Positions 6,824 through 15,079 of a stretch of 39,701 nucleotides of DNA are shown here, piece after piece. The notes below the pieces were generated by a model that was not told the origin of the DNA, did no database searches, and saw only the letters and a list, made by a program, of their open reading frames with translations. Within the stretch, counting starts at the first letter, position 1; every line of letters begins with the position of its first letter. A program made the translations under genes and the position numbers. Origin of the DNA: an uncultured bacterium (lineage in GTDB: Bacteria; Actinomycetota; Coriobacteriia; Coriobacteriales; Coriobacteriaceae); the NCBI GenBank assembly GCA_905214525.1, contig CAJMMN010000020.1, positions 1 to 39,701 of the forward strand, read 5' to 3'.

Positions 6824-8467
6824 TCACGCCCTATAAAACACGTTGTCGGCAAAGAAGTCGGCCGGGGGCTCCATGCAGGCAATCTCGCCATCGAACATCA
6901 TGGCGATGTCGTCGGCGACCTGCTCGGCAAAGTCCAAATCGTGCGTAGCCATGATGACGGTGCCGCCAGCCTTCGCATGGTCACGCAGGGCTCGAGCGAT
7001 GATGCGGCGGCTCTCCAGGTCCAAGCCCTTCGTGGGCTCGTCAAGCAGCAGCAGCTCGGGGCCAATCAGCAGCAGCTTTGCCAGCGCGAGCAGCTGGCGC
7101 TGTCCGCCCGAGAGGTCGTAGGGGTGACGCGTCTCCAGGCCGTCCAATCCCAGTTGCGCCGCACGCTCCCGCGCCAAGTTCTCGTCATATCCGCAGGTCG
7201 AGGCCCATTCCATCAGCTCATCGCGAACCGTCTCGGCAACCAGCAATGCTTTGGGATTCTGAGGCAACAGCGCCGCCGAGGCCGCTCCGCGCACCATGCG
7301 GCCGCGCTGCAGCTTGGCGGTCTTGGCCAGCACCGAAAGCATCGTCGACTTGCCGCAGCCGTTTCCGCCCACGACTGCATGCACCGCGCCAGCCGAAAAC
7401 GACGCATCGAGCCCGCGCAGCACCCAACCGCCCGCGCGATCGTAGCGAAACCAGCCTTCCGACAGGGTGGTAGCCGACCCAGCGTGCATTTTTTGGAGTA
7501 TTCTGCTTCCATTCGTGCGCGGGAAGGCTTCCGAGCCGTTCTCGAGCGACGTTTGCGCCACAAATTCGGACGATTTGTCCAATTCCGAACTTTTTTTCGC
7601 GCTCGATACGTCCCCGGGCGGCTCCAGAGAGCCCAAATTGTCCTCACGCCTGCTGAATACTCCGTTTTTTGCACATCGGACGGCACCCCACCCCAACATG
7701 TCGTCGGAAAACAACGATTCTCGGCGTCCCAAAGAAGCCATATCCGCCACCTCGCGCACGCGACCGTCCTCAATCCGGTACGCACACGTCGCATACTCGA
7801 GCATTGGGCGCGGTTGATGCGTAGCCACAACAACCGTGCAGCCCAACTCACGGTTCACACGAAACAGCGCGTGCAGAAAATTCTTCTCGGCAACGGGATC
7901 GAGCTGAGACGTGGGCTCGTCGAGTAGCAGCACACGCGGACGCAGCGCCAGGACGGCGGCAAGCGACAGCAGCTGCTTGCGGCCGCCCGAAAGCGTATCG
8001 GTATCGCGATGAAGCCAGTCCTCCAGACCAAAGAAATAGCTGGTCTCAGCTACGCGACGCCGCATCTCGTCGCGCGACACACCCAGATTCTCTAGGCCAA
8101 ACGCCATCTCGTGCCACACGGTTTCGCACACGATCTGGTTCTCGGGATCCTGGAACACATAACCCACGCGCTCCGCCGATGCCCGCACGTCCATGTCGGC
8201 GACGGGCTCGCCCAGCACGAGCAGCTCGCCGGAGCGCGTACCCGCCGGCGCGATCTCGGGCTTGAGCAGCGACAGCAGCGTCGACTTGCCCGAACCGGTA
8301 CCGCCAACAAGCAGCGCAAATGCACCTTGGAGAACACGCCAATCAAGTCCCTCGAGCACCGGTGCCTCGGCCCCGGGATAGGCAAAACTAAGGCCCTGCA
8401 CCTCAATCGCCGGAATATCCGGGCCGCACGCCGCGCCCGACACCGGGCCCCTATCCAACCGAGCCAT
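6824..8467 (-). CDS. ECF transporter fused double ATPase (EcfA-EcfA')
   Basis: A 547-residue tandem ABC ATPase that powers the ECF transporter. Domain 1 has Walker A GGTGSGKST (55-63), signature LSGGR (159-163), Walker B LLLDEP and switch His217. Domain 2 has GGNGCGKST (367-375), LSGGQRQ (452-458), LLLLDEP and His509. The linker at about 265-328 is Ser-, Lys- and Glu-rich. It coincides exactly with a 189-bp palindromic DNA element (7485-7673), so it looks inserted in frame. ATG 8467 overlaps the EcfT stop by one base (TGATG). Confidence 0.92.
   Translation of the reverse strand: MARLDRGPVSGAACGPDIPAIEVQGLSFAYPGAEAPVLEGLDWRVLQGAFALLVGGTGSGKSTLLSLLKPEIAPAGTRSGELLVLGEPVADMDVRASAERVGYVFQDPENQIVCETVWHEMAFGLENLGVSRDEMRRRVAETSYFFGLEDWLHRDTDTLSGGRKQLLSLAAVLALRPRVLLLDEPTSQLDPVAEKNFLHALFRVNRELGCTVVVATHQPRPMLEYATCAYRIEDGRVREVADMASLGRRESLFSDDMLGWGAVRCAKNGVFSRREDNLGSLEPPGDVSSAKKSSELDKSSEFVAQTSLENGSEAFPRTNGSRILQKMHAGSATTLSEGWFRYDRAGGWVLRGLDASFSAGAVHAVVGGNGCGKSTMLSVLAKTAKLQRGRMVRGAASAALLPQNPKALLVAETVRDELMEWASTCGYDENLARERAAQLGLDGLETRHPYDLSGGQRQLLALAKLLLIGPELLLLDEPTKGLDLESRRIIARALRDHAKAGGTVIMATHDLDFAEQVADDIAMMFDGEIACMEPPADFFADNVFYRA
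7485..7673. repeat. 189-bp palindromic element fused into the ATPase gene
   Basis: Ends are related inverted 22-mers (7485-7506 and 7652-7673) that share TGCA and GGAGTATTC and carry opposite A/T hexamers in between. The interior holds a further small inversion (TTCGGA / TCCGAA). The length is a multiple of three, the reading frame is kept, and base use is more A+T-rich than the flanking ATPase domains. It resembles palindromic elements known to invade coding genes in other bacteria (for example Rickettsia palindromic elements). Confidence 0.55.
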
Positions 8468-9354
8468 CAGCCAAACCTCTTCTCATCAATCGCGTGCGAC
8501 GCGCAAGGCAGCATCATCCAGGCAGCGTACACGACATAGCCCAGCCACGACGCCGGCACCGAGAGCTGCGGATAAAACGAATACTGCGTTGTCGCGGTCC
8601 ATGCCACCGCCACCGCGGCGGCACCAAACAGCGCAAGCCCAACCAGCGCGGCAACGTCGCTGCGCCCCAGCCGATACCGCGCATACGTCGTACGACGCGT
8701 CGCGGCACCCCACCCGCGCGAGCGCATCGCGTCCGCGCGCTCCAGCGAATCTTCCATGCCCCAGCCCATCAACACGCTCGACGCCCGCAGGCGCGAGCGT
8801 ACGGGGTCGGCCGGCGCGCGGCCCGGCACGTCAATCGCATCTTGCACCGCCAGCACCGTACGACCGCGGCGCAAAAACTGCGGGATAAGCCTCATGCACA
8901 TCGAGATCATGAGCGCAATCACCGGCGCGGCATTGCCCAGCAGCGCGAGTACCTTGTCGTATTCGAGCATCGATGCCGCCGCCTCAAACCACAGTATGCT
9001 CGCCACAAACAGCCCGCCCATGCACAGGCCGTATACCATGCTCTCCAGATACACCGCGCGCATGCCAATACGGAACAGCTCCGTCGAGCCCGAGGCGCTA
9101 AACAGCGGATTGAGCACCGCGACGATCAAAATCACCGGCAGCTGCCAGCGGAGCGCGCCCAGCGTGCGGGCAGCCCCACGCGTCGCAAATCCATTCGCCA
9201 GCCCGCCCGCAAGTGACAGCGCAATCAGTACCGGCTGCATCGAGAACATAGTGAGCCCCAGCGTCAGCGCTATATAGAGTGCCGGCACAGCCGGATGCGA
9301 CATCGAGAATGCCGCGACGGGCTCGCCGCCAAACTTCTCTCGTATGTTGTCCAC
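8467..9354 (-). CDS. ecfT: ECF transporter T (transmembrane) component
   Basis: An energy-coupling membrane subunit linking the ATPase to the S component. From GTG 9354 it has 295 residues, with several hydrophobic segments (for example ALYIALTLGLTMFSM and LPVILIVAVLNPLF). The cytoplasmic coupling helices carry the expected Ala-Arg-Gly-type motifs, including EDSLERADAMRSRGWG. The start is uncertain. GTG 9354 follows a G-rich stretch and gives the usual N terminus before FSMSHP; the frame stays open to an in-frame ATG at 9498. It is first in the ecfT-ATPase-S operon. No recognisable vitamin riboswitch lies between 9355 and 9553. Confidence 0.82.
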   Translation of the reverse strand: MDNIREKFGGEPVAAFSMSHPAVPALYIALTLGLTMFSMQPVLIALSLAGGLANGFATRGAARTLGALRWQLPVILIVAVLNPLFSASGSTELFRIGMRAVYLESMVYGLCMGGLFVASILWFEAAASMLEYDKVLALLGNAAPVIALMISMCMRLIPQFLRRGRTVLAVQDAIDVPGRAPADPVRSRLRASSVLMGWGMEDSLERADAMRSRGWGAATRRTTYARYRLGRSDVAALVGLALFGAAAVAVAWTATTQYSFYPQLSVPASWLGYVVYAAWMMLPCASHAIDEKRFG

Positions 9355-9553
9355 GGGCACCCCCGTCCCCTCGCTCAAACAACAGCTCCGCAGCACCGCC
9401 AACGCCGCACGCACGCAGTGCAAACGCCACGCCGGCGGTGCAAGCCTCAACCGCCGCAAACCAATCGTTACGCGCTCGTCATATGCCTGCGGTATCATAT
9501 TGCGCCGTGTATCGTTTCCAAACACACGTCTCTATAACGTAACAGGAGATCAC

Positions 9554-10966
9554 ATGGACGCAACCGCAATTATCCTCGCTGCCGGCGAGGGCACCCGCAT
9601 GAAGTCGAACCACTGCAAGGTTTCGCACAAGATCCTGGGTAAGCCCATGGTCCAGTGGATCGTCGACGCTACCATCAAGGCCGGCTGCAGCCGCGTCGTG
9701 GTTGTCATCGGCAGCCACGCCGACGAGATGCGCGCCCTCATCGACGGCGCCTACGCCAACAGCGCCACCAAGGTCGAGTGCGTCGAGCAGACCGAGCGTC
9801 TGGGCACCGGTCACGCCGTGAAGGTCGCGCTCGAGGCCTGTGGCATCACGCAAGGCCCCGTCGTGGTGCTCAACGGCGACCTGCCGCTCATCACCGCCGA
9901 CACCGTCGCCAAGTTCGCGCAAACCGTCGCCACCGGCGAGCTCGCCTGCACCGTCATGACCATGACCCCGCCCGATCCCTTTGGCTACGGTCGCATCAAG
10001 CTGGGTGCCGACGGCCAGATCGAGCGCATCATCGAGCAGAAGGACTGCACGCCCGAGCAGGACGCCACGCTGCTCGAGTGCAACGCCGGCTGCTACGCCT
10101 TCGACGGCGCGCAGCTCGCCGCCCACATCGACGAGATCGGCAACGACAACGCGCAGTCCGAGTACTACCTGCCCGACATGCTCGAAATCCTCAAAGGCCA
10201 TGGCCAGGCGGTCTCCATCTTCCACTGCGACGACTACCGTGATGGCCTGGGCGTCAACAGCCGCATCCAGCTCGCGCAGCTCACTGCCATCGCTCGCGAC
10301 CGCATCAACGAGCACTGGATGGCCGAGGGCGTCACGTTCATCGACCCCACGCAGGCCTGGATCGGCCCCGACGCCACCATCGGCCGCGACACCATCGTGT
10401 GGCCGCAGACGCACCTGATCGGCCACGTCACCGTGGGCGAGGAATGCCAGCTCGGCCCCAACAGCCGTCTCACCGACACCACCGTCGGCAGCGGCTGCGC
10501 CATCGATGAGACCATCGCCATCGAGGCCGTCATCGAGAACGGCGTCGACTGCGGCCCGCGCGCCTACCTGCGCCCGGGCACCCACATGCTCGACGGCTCC
10601 AAGGCCGGCACGCACGTGGAGATCAAGAAGTCCACGATCGGCGAGGGCTCCAAGGTGCCGCACCTGTCCTACATCGGCGACACCACCATGGGCTCCGGCG
10701 TCAACGTGGGCGCGGGCTCCATCACCTGCAACTACGATGGCGTGCACAAGCACAAGACCGTCATCGGCAAGGACGCCTTCATTGGCTCCGACACCATGAT
10801 GGTCGCGCCCGCCCAGATCGGCGACGGTGCACTCGTGGCCGCCGGCTCCGTCATCACCGAGCCGGTCCCGGCCGACGCACTTGGTCTGGGCCGCGCCCGT
10901 CAGGTAAATATTGAGGGCTGGGCCGCCGATTACCGCCGCCGCCTGCACGAGGACGACGAGGTATAA
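9554..10966 (+). CDS. glmU: Bifunctional GlmU: GlcN-1-P acetyltransferase / uridyltransferase
   Basis: Makes UDP-N-acetylglucosamine, the precursor of peptidoglycan. The 470-residue protein has an N-terminal nucleotidyltransferase domain with LAAGEGTRMKS (about 8-18) and LNGDLPL. The C-terminal left-handed beta helix has hexapeptide repeats, ending in GAGSITCNYDG and the IGSDTMMVAP region that binds acetyl-CoA. ATG 9554 is preceded by AGGAG at 5-6 nt. The frame is open further upstream, but there is no other SD. It is divergent from ecfT and ends at a strong terminator, so it is monocistronic; prs follows 190 bp later. Confidence 0.95.
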   Translation: MDATAIILAAGEGTRMKSNHCKVSHKILGKPMVQWIVDATIKAGCSRVVVVIGSHADEMRALIDGAYANSATKVECVEQTERLGTGHAVKVALEACGITQGPVVVLNGDLPLITADTVAKFAQTVATGELACTVMTMTPPDPFGYGRIKLGADGQIERIIEQKDCTPEQDATLLECNAGCYAFDGAQLAAHIDEIGNDNAQSEYYLPDMLEILKGHGQAVSIFHCDDYRDGLGVNSRIQLAQLTAIARDRINEHWMAEGVTFIDPTQAWIGPDATIGRDTIVWPQTHLIGHVTVGEECQLGPNSRLTDTTVGSGCAIDETIAIEAVIENGVDCGPRAYLRPGTHMLDGSKAGTHVEIKKSTIGEGSKVPHLSYIGDTTMGSGVNVGAGSITCNYDGVHKHKTVIGKDAFIGSDTMMVAPAQIGDGALVAAGSVITEPVPADALGLGRARQVNIEGWAADYRRRLHEDDEV

Positions 10967-10981
10967 CGTTTTACCAAGCAC

Positions 10982-11015
10982 AAAAGGAGCTGCTCCATGG
11001 GGGCGGCTCCTTTTT
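10982..11015 (+). terminator. Rho-independent terminator of glmU
   Basis: AAAAGGAGC pairs with GCTCCTTTTT, with a partly paired middle, and is followed by a T-tract 15 bp after the glmU stop. Confidence 0.8.
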
Positions 11016-11156
11016 CTATCGTGACCTGCGCAACCGGATGAGTGGTCGGTTCGTGTCCGTTGACGGTAAAGACGTTATCAAGACCCGATAAGCCCCGTCG
11101 CGCGGTTACAATGCAACAAGGCATCTATATGGCATTCGATATAAAGGAGAAGGGTA

Positions 11157-12143
11157 ATGCCGATTAATGATCCCGAGAAGTCGGAGAATATGCGCAAGTC
11201 CATCCGCGTGTATTCCGGTTCCTCCAACCGTCCCCTCGCTCAGAAGATTGCTGAGTACCTTGGGGTCGAGCTTTCGGGCCTTACGCTAAAGCAGTTCGCC
11301 AATGGTGAGATTTACGCCCGCTACGACGAGACCGTCCGCGGCGCCGACGTCTTCCTGATTCAGTCCGTGGCCGGCGGCAACGTCAACGACATGCTCATGG
11401 AGCTGCTCATCGCCACCGACGCTGCCAAGCGCGCATCCGCCCGCTCCATCACCGCCGTTATCACCCACTACGGCTATGCCCGCCAGGACCGCAAGGCCGG
11501 CCCGCGCGAGCCCATCACCGCCCGCCTCGTCGCCAACCTGCTCGAGCGTGCCGGCGTCAACCGCATCATCACCCTCGACCTGCACCAGGGCCAGATCCAG
11601 GGCTTCTTCGATATCCCGGTTAACCACCTGTCCGCACTGCCGCTGTTTGGCCAGTACTACAACGCCATGAACTTCGACACCGACAACCTGGTTGTCGTCT
11701 CCCCCGACGTGGGTCGCGCCAAGGCCGCCAAGAAGCTGTCCGATATGCTCGGCTGCGACCTGGCCATTGCCCACAAGGGTCGTCCGCGCCACAACGCCGC
11801 CGAGGTCATGGGCATCATCGGTGACATCAAGGGCAAGACCTGCATCATCAACGACGACATGATCGACACCGCTGGCACCCTGTGCGCCAACGTCAAGGAG
11901 CTCAAGGCTATGGGCGCTGGCGACATCTACGTCTGCGCCACCCACGGCATCTTCTCCGGTCCGGCCATCGAGCGCCTGAACGATGCCCCCATCGTCGAGT
12001 GCGTCGTCACCGACGCCATCCCCGTCGAGGTCGGCGGCAAGATCAAGACCATCTCGGTCGCCGAGGAGTTCGCTCAGGCCATCTCCGCCGTTTACCACGA
12101 GGAGCCCGTCTCCACGCTCGTCGGCGGCGACTTCGCGCTGTAG
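11157..12143 (+). CDS. prs: Ribose-phosphate pyrophosphokinase
   Basis: Transfers pyrophosphate from ATP to ribose 5-phosphate to give PRPP for purine, pyrimidine, His, Trp and NAD synthesis. The 328 residues match class I enzymes. Visible are the N-terminal fold KSIRVYSGSSNRPLA, FANGEIYARYDET, YGYARQDRK, LDLHQGQIQGFF and the PRPP loop around CIINDDMIDTAGTL. AAAGGAGA lies about 7 nt before ATG 11157; a TACAAT hexamer at 11107-11112 may be its -10 box. It is monocistronic. Its product is the direct substrate of purF in this window. Confidence 0.96.
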   Translation: MPINDPEKSENMRKSIRVYSGSSNRPLAQKIAEYLGVELSGLTLKQFANGEIYARYDETVRGADVFLIQSVAGGNVNDMLMELLIATDAAKRASARSITAVITHYGYARQDRKAGPREPITARLVANLLERAGVNRIITLDLHQGQIQGFFDIPVNHLSALPLFGQYYNAMNFDTDNLVVVSPDVGRAKAAKKLSDMLGCDLAIAHKGRPRHNAAEVMGIIGDIKGKTCIINDDMIDTAGTLCANVKELKAMGAGDIYVCATHGIFSGPAIERLNDAPIVECVVTDAIPVEVGGKIKTISVAEEFAQAISAVYHEEPVSTLVGGDFAL

Positions 12144-12176
12144 CCTGCCACGCATCGCATCATCTTTGATGCTTTT

Positions 12177-12209
12177 AAAGGGTCGGAAGCTCGCTTCCGA
12201 CCCTTTTTC
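12177..12209 (+). terminator. Rho-independent terminator of prs
   Basis: A 14-bp perfect stem (AAAGGGTCGGAAGC / GCTTCCGACCCTTT) with a TC loop and a following T-tract, 34 bp after the stop codon. Confidence 0.9.
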
Positions 12210-12229
12210 TATCCCTCGCCAACCTTCCC

Positions 12230-12433
12230 TGGACATTTAGTTCAAATTTGTATTTTCTTGGGCGCCCACATGGACCACTTGATGCGCCAAAGGTTCACCT
12301 GCCGGCATAATCTCGGCCAATCTCTCCTCTTATGGACGTCTTCACTATGCCATTCACTCTATTTTGCCCACCGAACCCTTCGACAATGGCGGAACGCTTC
12401 AGTCGTCTTATACAAATCTGAACTAACTGTCCA
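12230..12433. repeat. 204-bp inverted-repeat element, copy A
   Basis: 24-bp terminal arms (12230-12253 and 12410-12433) match at 22 of 24 positions. The right arm contains CAAATCTGAACTAACTGTCC. It is related to copy B at 13758-13961 in arms and exact length, but the interior has diverged. The rest of 12210-12596 shows no gene. Confidence 0.7.
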
Positions 12434-12596
12434 ACACCTATCTCGATCCATGCCTCCAAGGTCAAACAAGCGCCCTGAGCCCCGCTTTTCAAGGCCCCTC
12501 GCACGATCTGCTACCGTCTGCGGCGCACGACGCCCCTTTGAGCGAAAAGAACGCCACGGCTGCATCATTTCGCCGACGGCTTAGTACTTTATAGCT

Positions 12597-13724
12597 ATGA
12601 CCACTGTGATCTCACATTTCTCCGCCCTTCGCGCAATTCGCCGCGCTCGACGGGCGTACTCTGCGCTTCCTTGGAGCATCATCGATGACAGGCAACAGGC
12701 CCAAGCCCTTGCAAGTTGTGTTCCCAACAAGGACGCCATAGACTTTGTAGCTCTTGCGATGCTTGACGCCTGGAGTGAAGACGACTCCGAGCGCCTAGAT
12801 CTCCTTGTTGCCGGCGGCAACAACAGACGGCCCGACGGACGTCTTCTCCAGCACAGCATCACCGCCCCGCTTCCCGCGGAAGCAATCATGCACATCGAAG
12901 CTGACATCTACGCAACGTCTCCCGCCATGACAGCCATGTTGTGCTCTAGGAATGAGCCTGTAGCCAAAGTCCTAATGCTTCTCATGGAGCTGTTGGGGTC
13001 CTACTCCCTTCCGCCCGAGATAACCTACCCCATCGCCCACGACGACACGTGGCCCAAGGCCGGTAGCTCCGAAGCGATGGAAGATCTTGATTGTCATGGC
13101 GGCCAGCCGGCACCCGGAAAGCAAGACGAAACCCGCTACGAACAGGCGCACTACAAATGCGAGCCTGCCACAACCATAAATGAGCTCGAGGCAGTCGCAC
13201 AGTTTGCCAAAAGTAGCTCCTACGCCTCGTTTCGCACGGCCGTCAGACTCGCCCGAGCAGGATCCGCATCCCCAGCGGAGTCCTTAATGTTCGCCGTCCT
13301 GGGCGCGCCCATGCGCTTTGGCGGATTCGGATGCTGCAGCCTGCCCATGGGAGGCCTGCTACTCAACCATCGAATCGACTTCGACACTCTTGCGGTCAAC
13401 ATGTCCTCAGGCATCCCCTATGCCATCTGCGACCTATATTGCCCGGCAGCCGGAGTCGACAACGAATACAACGGAATTGGGCATGAGCTTCAAAATGCTC
13501 GCATCCACGATGGCAATCGAAATAATGGACTCAAGGCAATGGGCATCCACGTCCTGGTTATCAATCGCGACCAAATGAAAGACCTTGTTGCGCTCGAAGC
13601 CTTCGCACAAATGATGCATCGACTCGCTGGGGTTCGGTTCCGCTATCGCATCAAGGGTTATCGCAAACGTCAAGCCGCATGGCTCAACGCCCTTCGGGCC
13701 GGAATCGGCCTCGCGCCGGTCTAG
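12597..13724 (+). CDS. AbiEi-like / PD-(D/E)XK (Vsr/DUF559-like) domain protein, function unknown
   Basis: A 375-residue orphan. The N terminus (SHFSALRAI, 6-14) and HSITAP...ADIYATSPAM (86-111) recall AbiEi-type antitoxin or DNA-binding proteins. The C-terminal half has the layout of actinobacterial DUF559/Vsr-like nucleases: Glu228 in SPAES, GGFG, Asp279 in ICDLY, VDNEYNG (287-293), His296, then DGNRNNGLKAMG (305-316). The usual EYD reads EYN here, so activity is doubtful. There is no SD before ATG 12597; a leaderless start is possible. Base use is less GC-rich than in the neighbours. It lies between the two 204-bp elements, which suggests transfer or rearrangement. Assignment rests on motif recall only. 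Confidence 0.6.
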   Translation: MTTVISHFSALRAIRRARRAYSALPWSIIDDRQQAQALASCVPNKDAIDFVALAMLDAWSEDDSERLDLLVAGGNNRRPDGRLLQHSITAPLPAEAIMHIEADIYATSPAMTAMLCSRNEPVAKVLMLLMELLGSYSLPPEITYPIAHDDTWPKAGSSEAMEDLDCHGGQPAPGKQDETRYEQAHYKCEPATTINELEAVAQFAKSSSYASFRTAVRLARAGSASPAESLMFAVLGAPMRFGGFGCCSLPMGGLLLNHRIDFDTLAVNMSSGIPYAICDLYCPAAGVDNEYNGIGHELQNARIHDGNRNNGLKAMGIHVLVINRDQMKDLVALEAFAQMMHRLAGVRFRYRIKGYRKRQAAWLNALRAGIGLAPV

Positions 13725-13757
13725 AAAGCGTATCTCGACAACATAGCCGAGCAAGGC

Positions 13758-13961
13758 TGGACAGTTAGTTCAGATTTGTATAAACAGACGGCTTATTTCA
13801 AGGCGCTTTGCTGCCATCTCGGGGCCAATCACCTCATTTAAAGGCTCGAATGGCTTCGAAATAGCGCAAAACGTGCGCCCCAAAGCACCGAAACGGCTCT
13901 ATGTCTCCGATTTTGGCAGCCGAGAGCCTCTTGCTTTATACAAATCTGAACTAACTGTCCA
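13758..13961. repeat. 204-bp inverted-repeat element, copy B
   Basis: Perfect 27-bp terminal arms (13758-13784 and 13935-13961), with a partial inner stem formed by related GCTGCC and GGCAGC segments. It has the same length as copy A and starts 33 bp after the stop of the nuclease-like gene. No coding sequence is evident inside. Confidence 0.75.
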
Positions 13962-14016
13962 CCCCGGTTTCCTGCAACCGCTCAAACGCCCTCAACTCAC
14001 CTCAATCGCCCTCCAT

Positions 14017-14045
14017 TTGACAGCGGCAACGGGGTCGCTCACCAT
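14017..14045 (+). promoter_or_regulatory. Possible promoter of pth
   Basis: A perfect -35 TTGACA (14017-14022) is followed by a poor -10 (CACCAT at 17 bp or ACCATA at 18 bp). It would give a leader of about 25 nt before ATG 14076. Confidence 0.4.
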
Positions 14046-14075
14046 AGCAGACGATAAATCGACGAAAGGAAGCAC

Positions 14076-14705
14076 ATGGCAGCTGCACAGCCGCTTAAGA
14101 TTCGCATGGTTGCCGGGCTTGGCAACCCGGGCGAGGAATATGCCGAGACCCGCCACAACGCCGGCTTTAAGGCGATCGATGAGCTGGCCCGTCAGGCCGG
14201 TGTCACGTACTGGAAAAACCAGGCCGGCGCCGAGGTCGCACTCATCAACATCAACGATCCCGAGGAAGAGGGTGGCAAGCGCCAGATCGTGCTGGTCAAG
14301 CCGCAGTCGTACATGAACACCTCGGGCGGACCCATCTCCAAGCTCTGCCGCGAGTACAAGATCAAGGCCGAGGAGCTGCTCGTGATTCACGACGAGCTCG
14401 ACATTCCCGCCGGCGACGTACGTGTCAAGGTGGGCGGCGGCCACGCCGGCCACAACGGCCTGCGCTCCATCATCGACAAGATGGGCAGCCGCGACTTTAG
14501 CCGTATCCGCACCGGCATCGGCAACCCTCCCGGCAAGATGGCCGTGGCAGACTATGTGCTCAAACAGCTGCGCGCCCGCGAGGCCGATGACTTCCAGGAC
14601 ACCTGCGCCCGCGCCGCAGATGCCGCCGGTCTCGCCATCGTGCACGGCGTGATCTATGCCCGCGACCACGTCAACGGCGCCGCCTCCGCCAACGGCAAGC
14701 ACTAA
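14076..14705 (+). CDS. pth: Peptidyl-tRNA hydrolase
   Basis: Releases peptides from prematurely dissociated peptidyl-tRNAs, an essential translation rescue step. The 209 residues carry the family motifs VAGLGNPGEEYAETRHNAG (12-30, with Asn17 and catalytic His27), KPQSYMN, HDELDIPAG and GGGHAGHNGLRSI. AAAGGAAG precedes ATG 14076 by 5 nt. No usual neighbour such as rplY or mfd is present. The stop is followed after one base by a hairpin repeat and then by a strong terminator. Confidence 0.96.
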   Translation: MAAAQPLKIRMVAGLGNPGEEYAETRHNAGFKAIDELARQAGVTYWKNQAGAEVALININDPEEEGGKRQIVLVKPQSYMNTSGGPISKLCREYKIKAEELLVIHDELDIPAGDVRVKVGGGHAGHNGLRSIIDKMGSRDFSRIRTGIGNPPGKMAVADYVLKQLRAREADDFQDTCARAADAAGLAIVHGVIYARDHVNGAASANGKH

Positions 14706-14742
14706 AACCTACCGTTTAGGGACAGGTTTATTTTGGCAGGTT
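14706..14742 (+). repeat. GGGACAG-loop hairpin repeat, unit 1
   Basis: Stem AACCTACC / GGCAGGTT with a loop carrying GGGACAG (14719-14725). It starts directly after the pth stop codon. It pairs as an inverted copy with unit 2 across the terminator. Confidence 0.6.
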
Positions 14743-14811
14743 CTATCTACAGAAACGCCCCGGTGGCCGCATCGCAATAAACCCCGCGCCGCCATACACG
14801 CATAACACCCC

Positions 14812-14860
14812 AAAGGGGGCCGGCCTCATCACAACCCGAGGCCGGCCCCCTTTGCCGTTT
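14812..14860 (+). terminator. Strong terminator of pth
   Basis: A perfect 16-bp stem (14812-14827 with 14838-14853; arm AAAGGGGGCCGGCCTC) with a 10-nt loop, followed by GCCGTTTT. Confidence 0.8.
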
Positions 14861-14871
14861 TGCCTGATAAA

Positions 14872-14906
14872 ACCGACCAAAATAAACCTATCCCTATTTG
14901 GTAGGT
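14872..14906 (-). repeat. GGGATAG-loop hairpin repeat, unit 2
   Basis: Inverted copy of unit 1, with stem ACCTACCAAA / ACC(G)ACCAAA arms and loop GGGATAG on the minus strand. Units 1 and 2 together give 30-bp inverted arms flanking the pth terminator. Confidence 0.6.
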
Positions 14907-14968
14907 CGAAGTGGATAAACCCTTTTCCCAACCGCCGAAGACACACGTAAACAGCATGTCCATGAGGG

Positions 14969-14974
14969 TATAAT
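14969..14974 (+). promoter_or_regulatory. Possible -10 box of nfnAB
   Basis: A perfect TATAAT lies about 105 bp upstream of the nfnA start, without a good -35 hexamer. It would give a roughly 100-nt leader that contains short GC-rich inversions (around 15007-15060). Confidence 0.45.
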
Positions 14975-15079
14975 TTGTACCGTATGTCTGCACAACGCCT
15001 GTGCGCGTACGGTTTTATTCGGGCTACCGTCCATTTCCGTGGAGGCACGGTTCGGCGGCCCTAACAAGAGAGGGGTTCT

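Noticed and set aside
9355..9553. Cobalamin or other vitamin riboswitch upstream of ecfT
   Set aside because: I could not find the conserved boxes of cobalamin, thiamine, riboflavin or folate riboswitches on the minus strand here.
9479..10981. 500-residue reading frame on the minus strand opposite glmU
   Set aside because: It is a shadow of a GC-rich gene: low-complexity Gly, Asp, Val and Ala composition, no SD, and glmU on the other strand is fully supported by motifs.
12434..12596. Gene or RNA between element A and the nuclease-like gene
   Set aside because: No SD-led frame, stem structure or tRNA-like feature could be supported in this stretch.
14743..15079. Small genes in the pth-nfnA gap
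   Set aside because: Candidate frames overlap the terminator and repeats and lack SD sequences; the gap is explained by repeats, a terminator and a leader.
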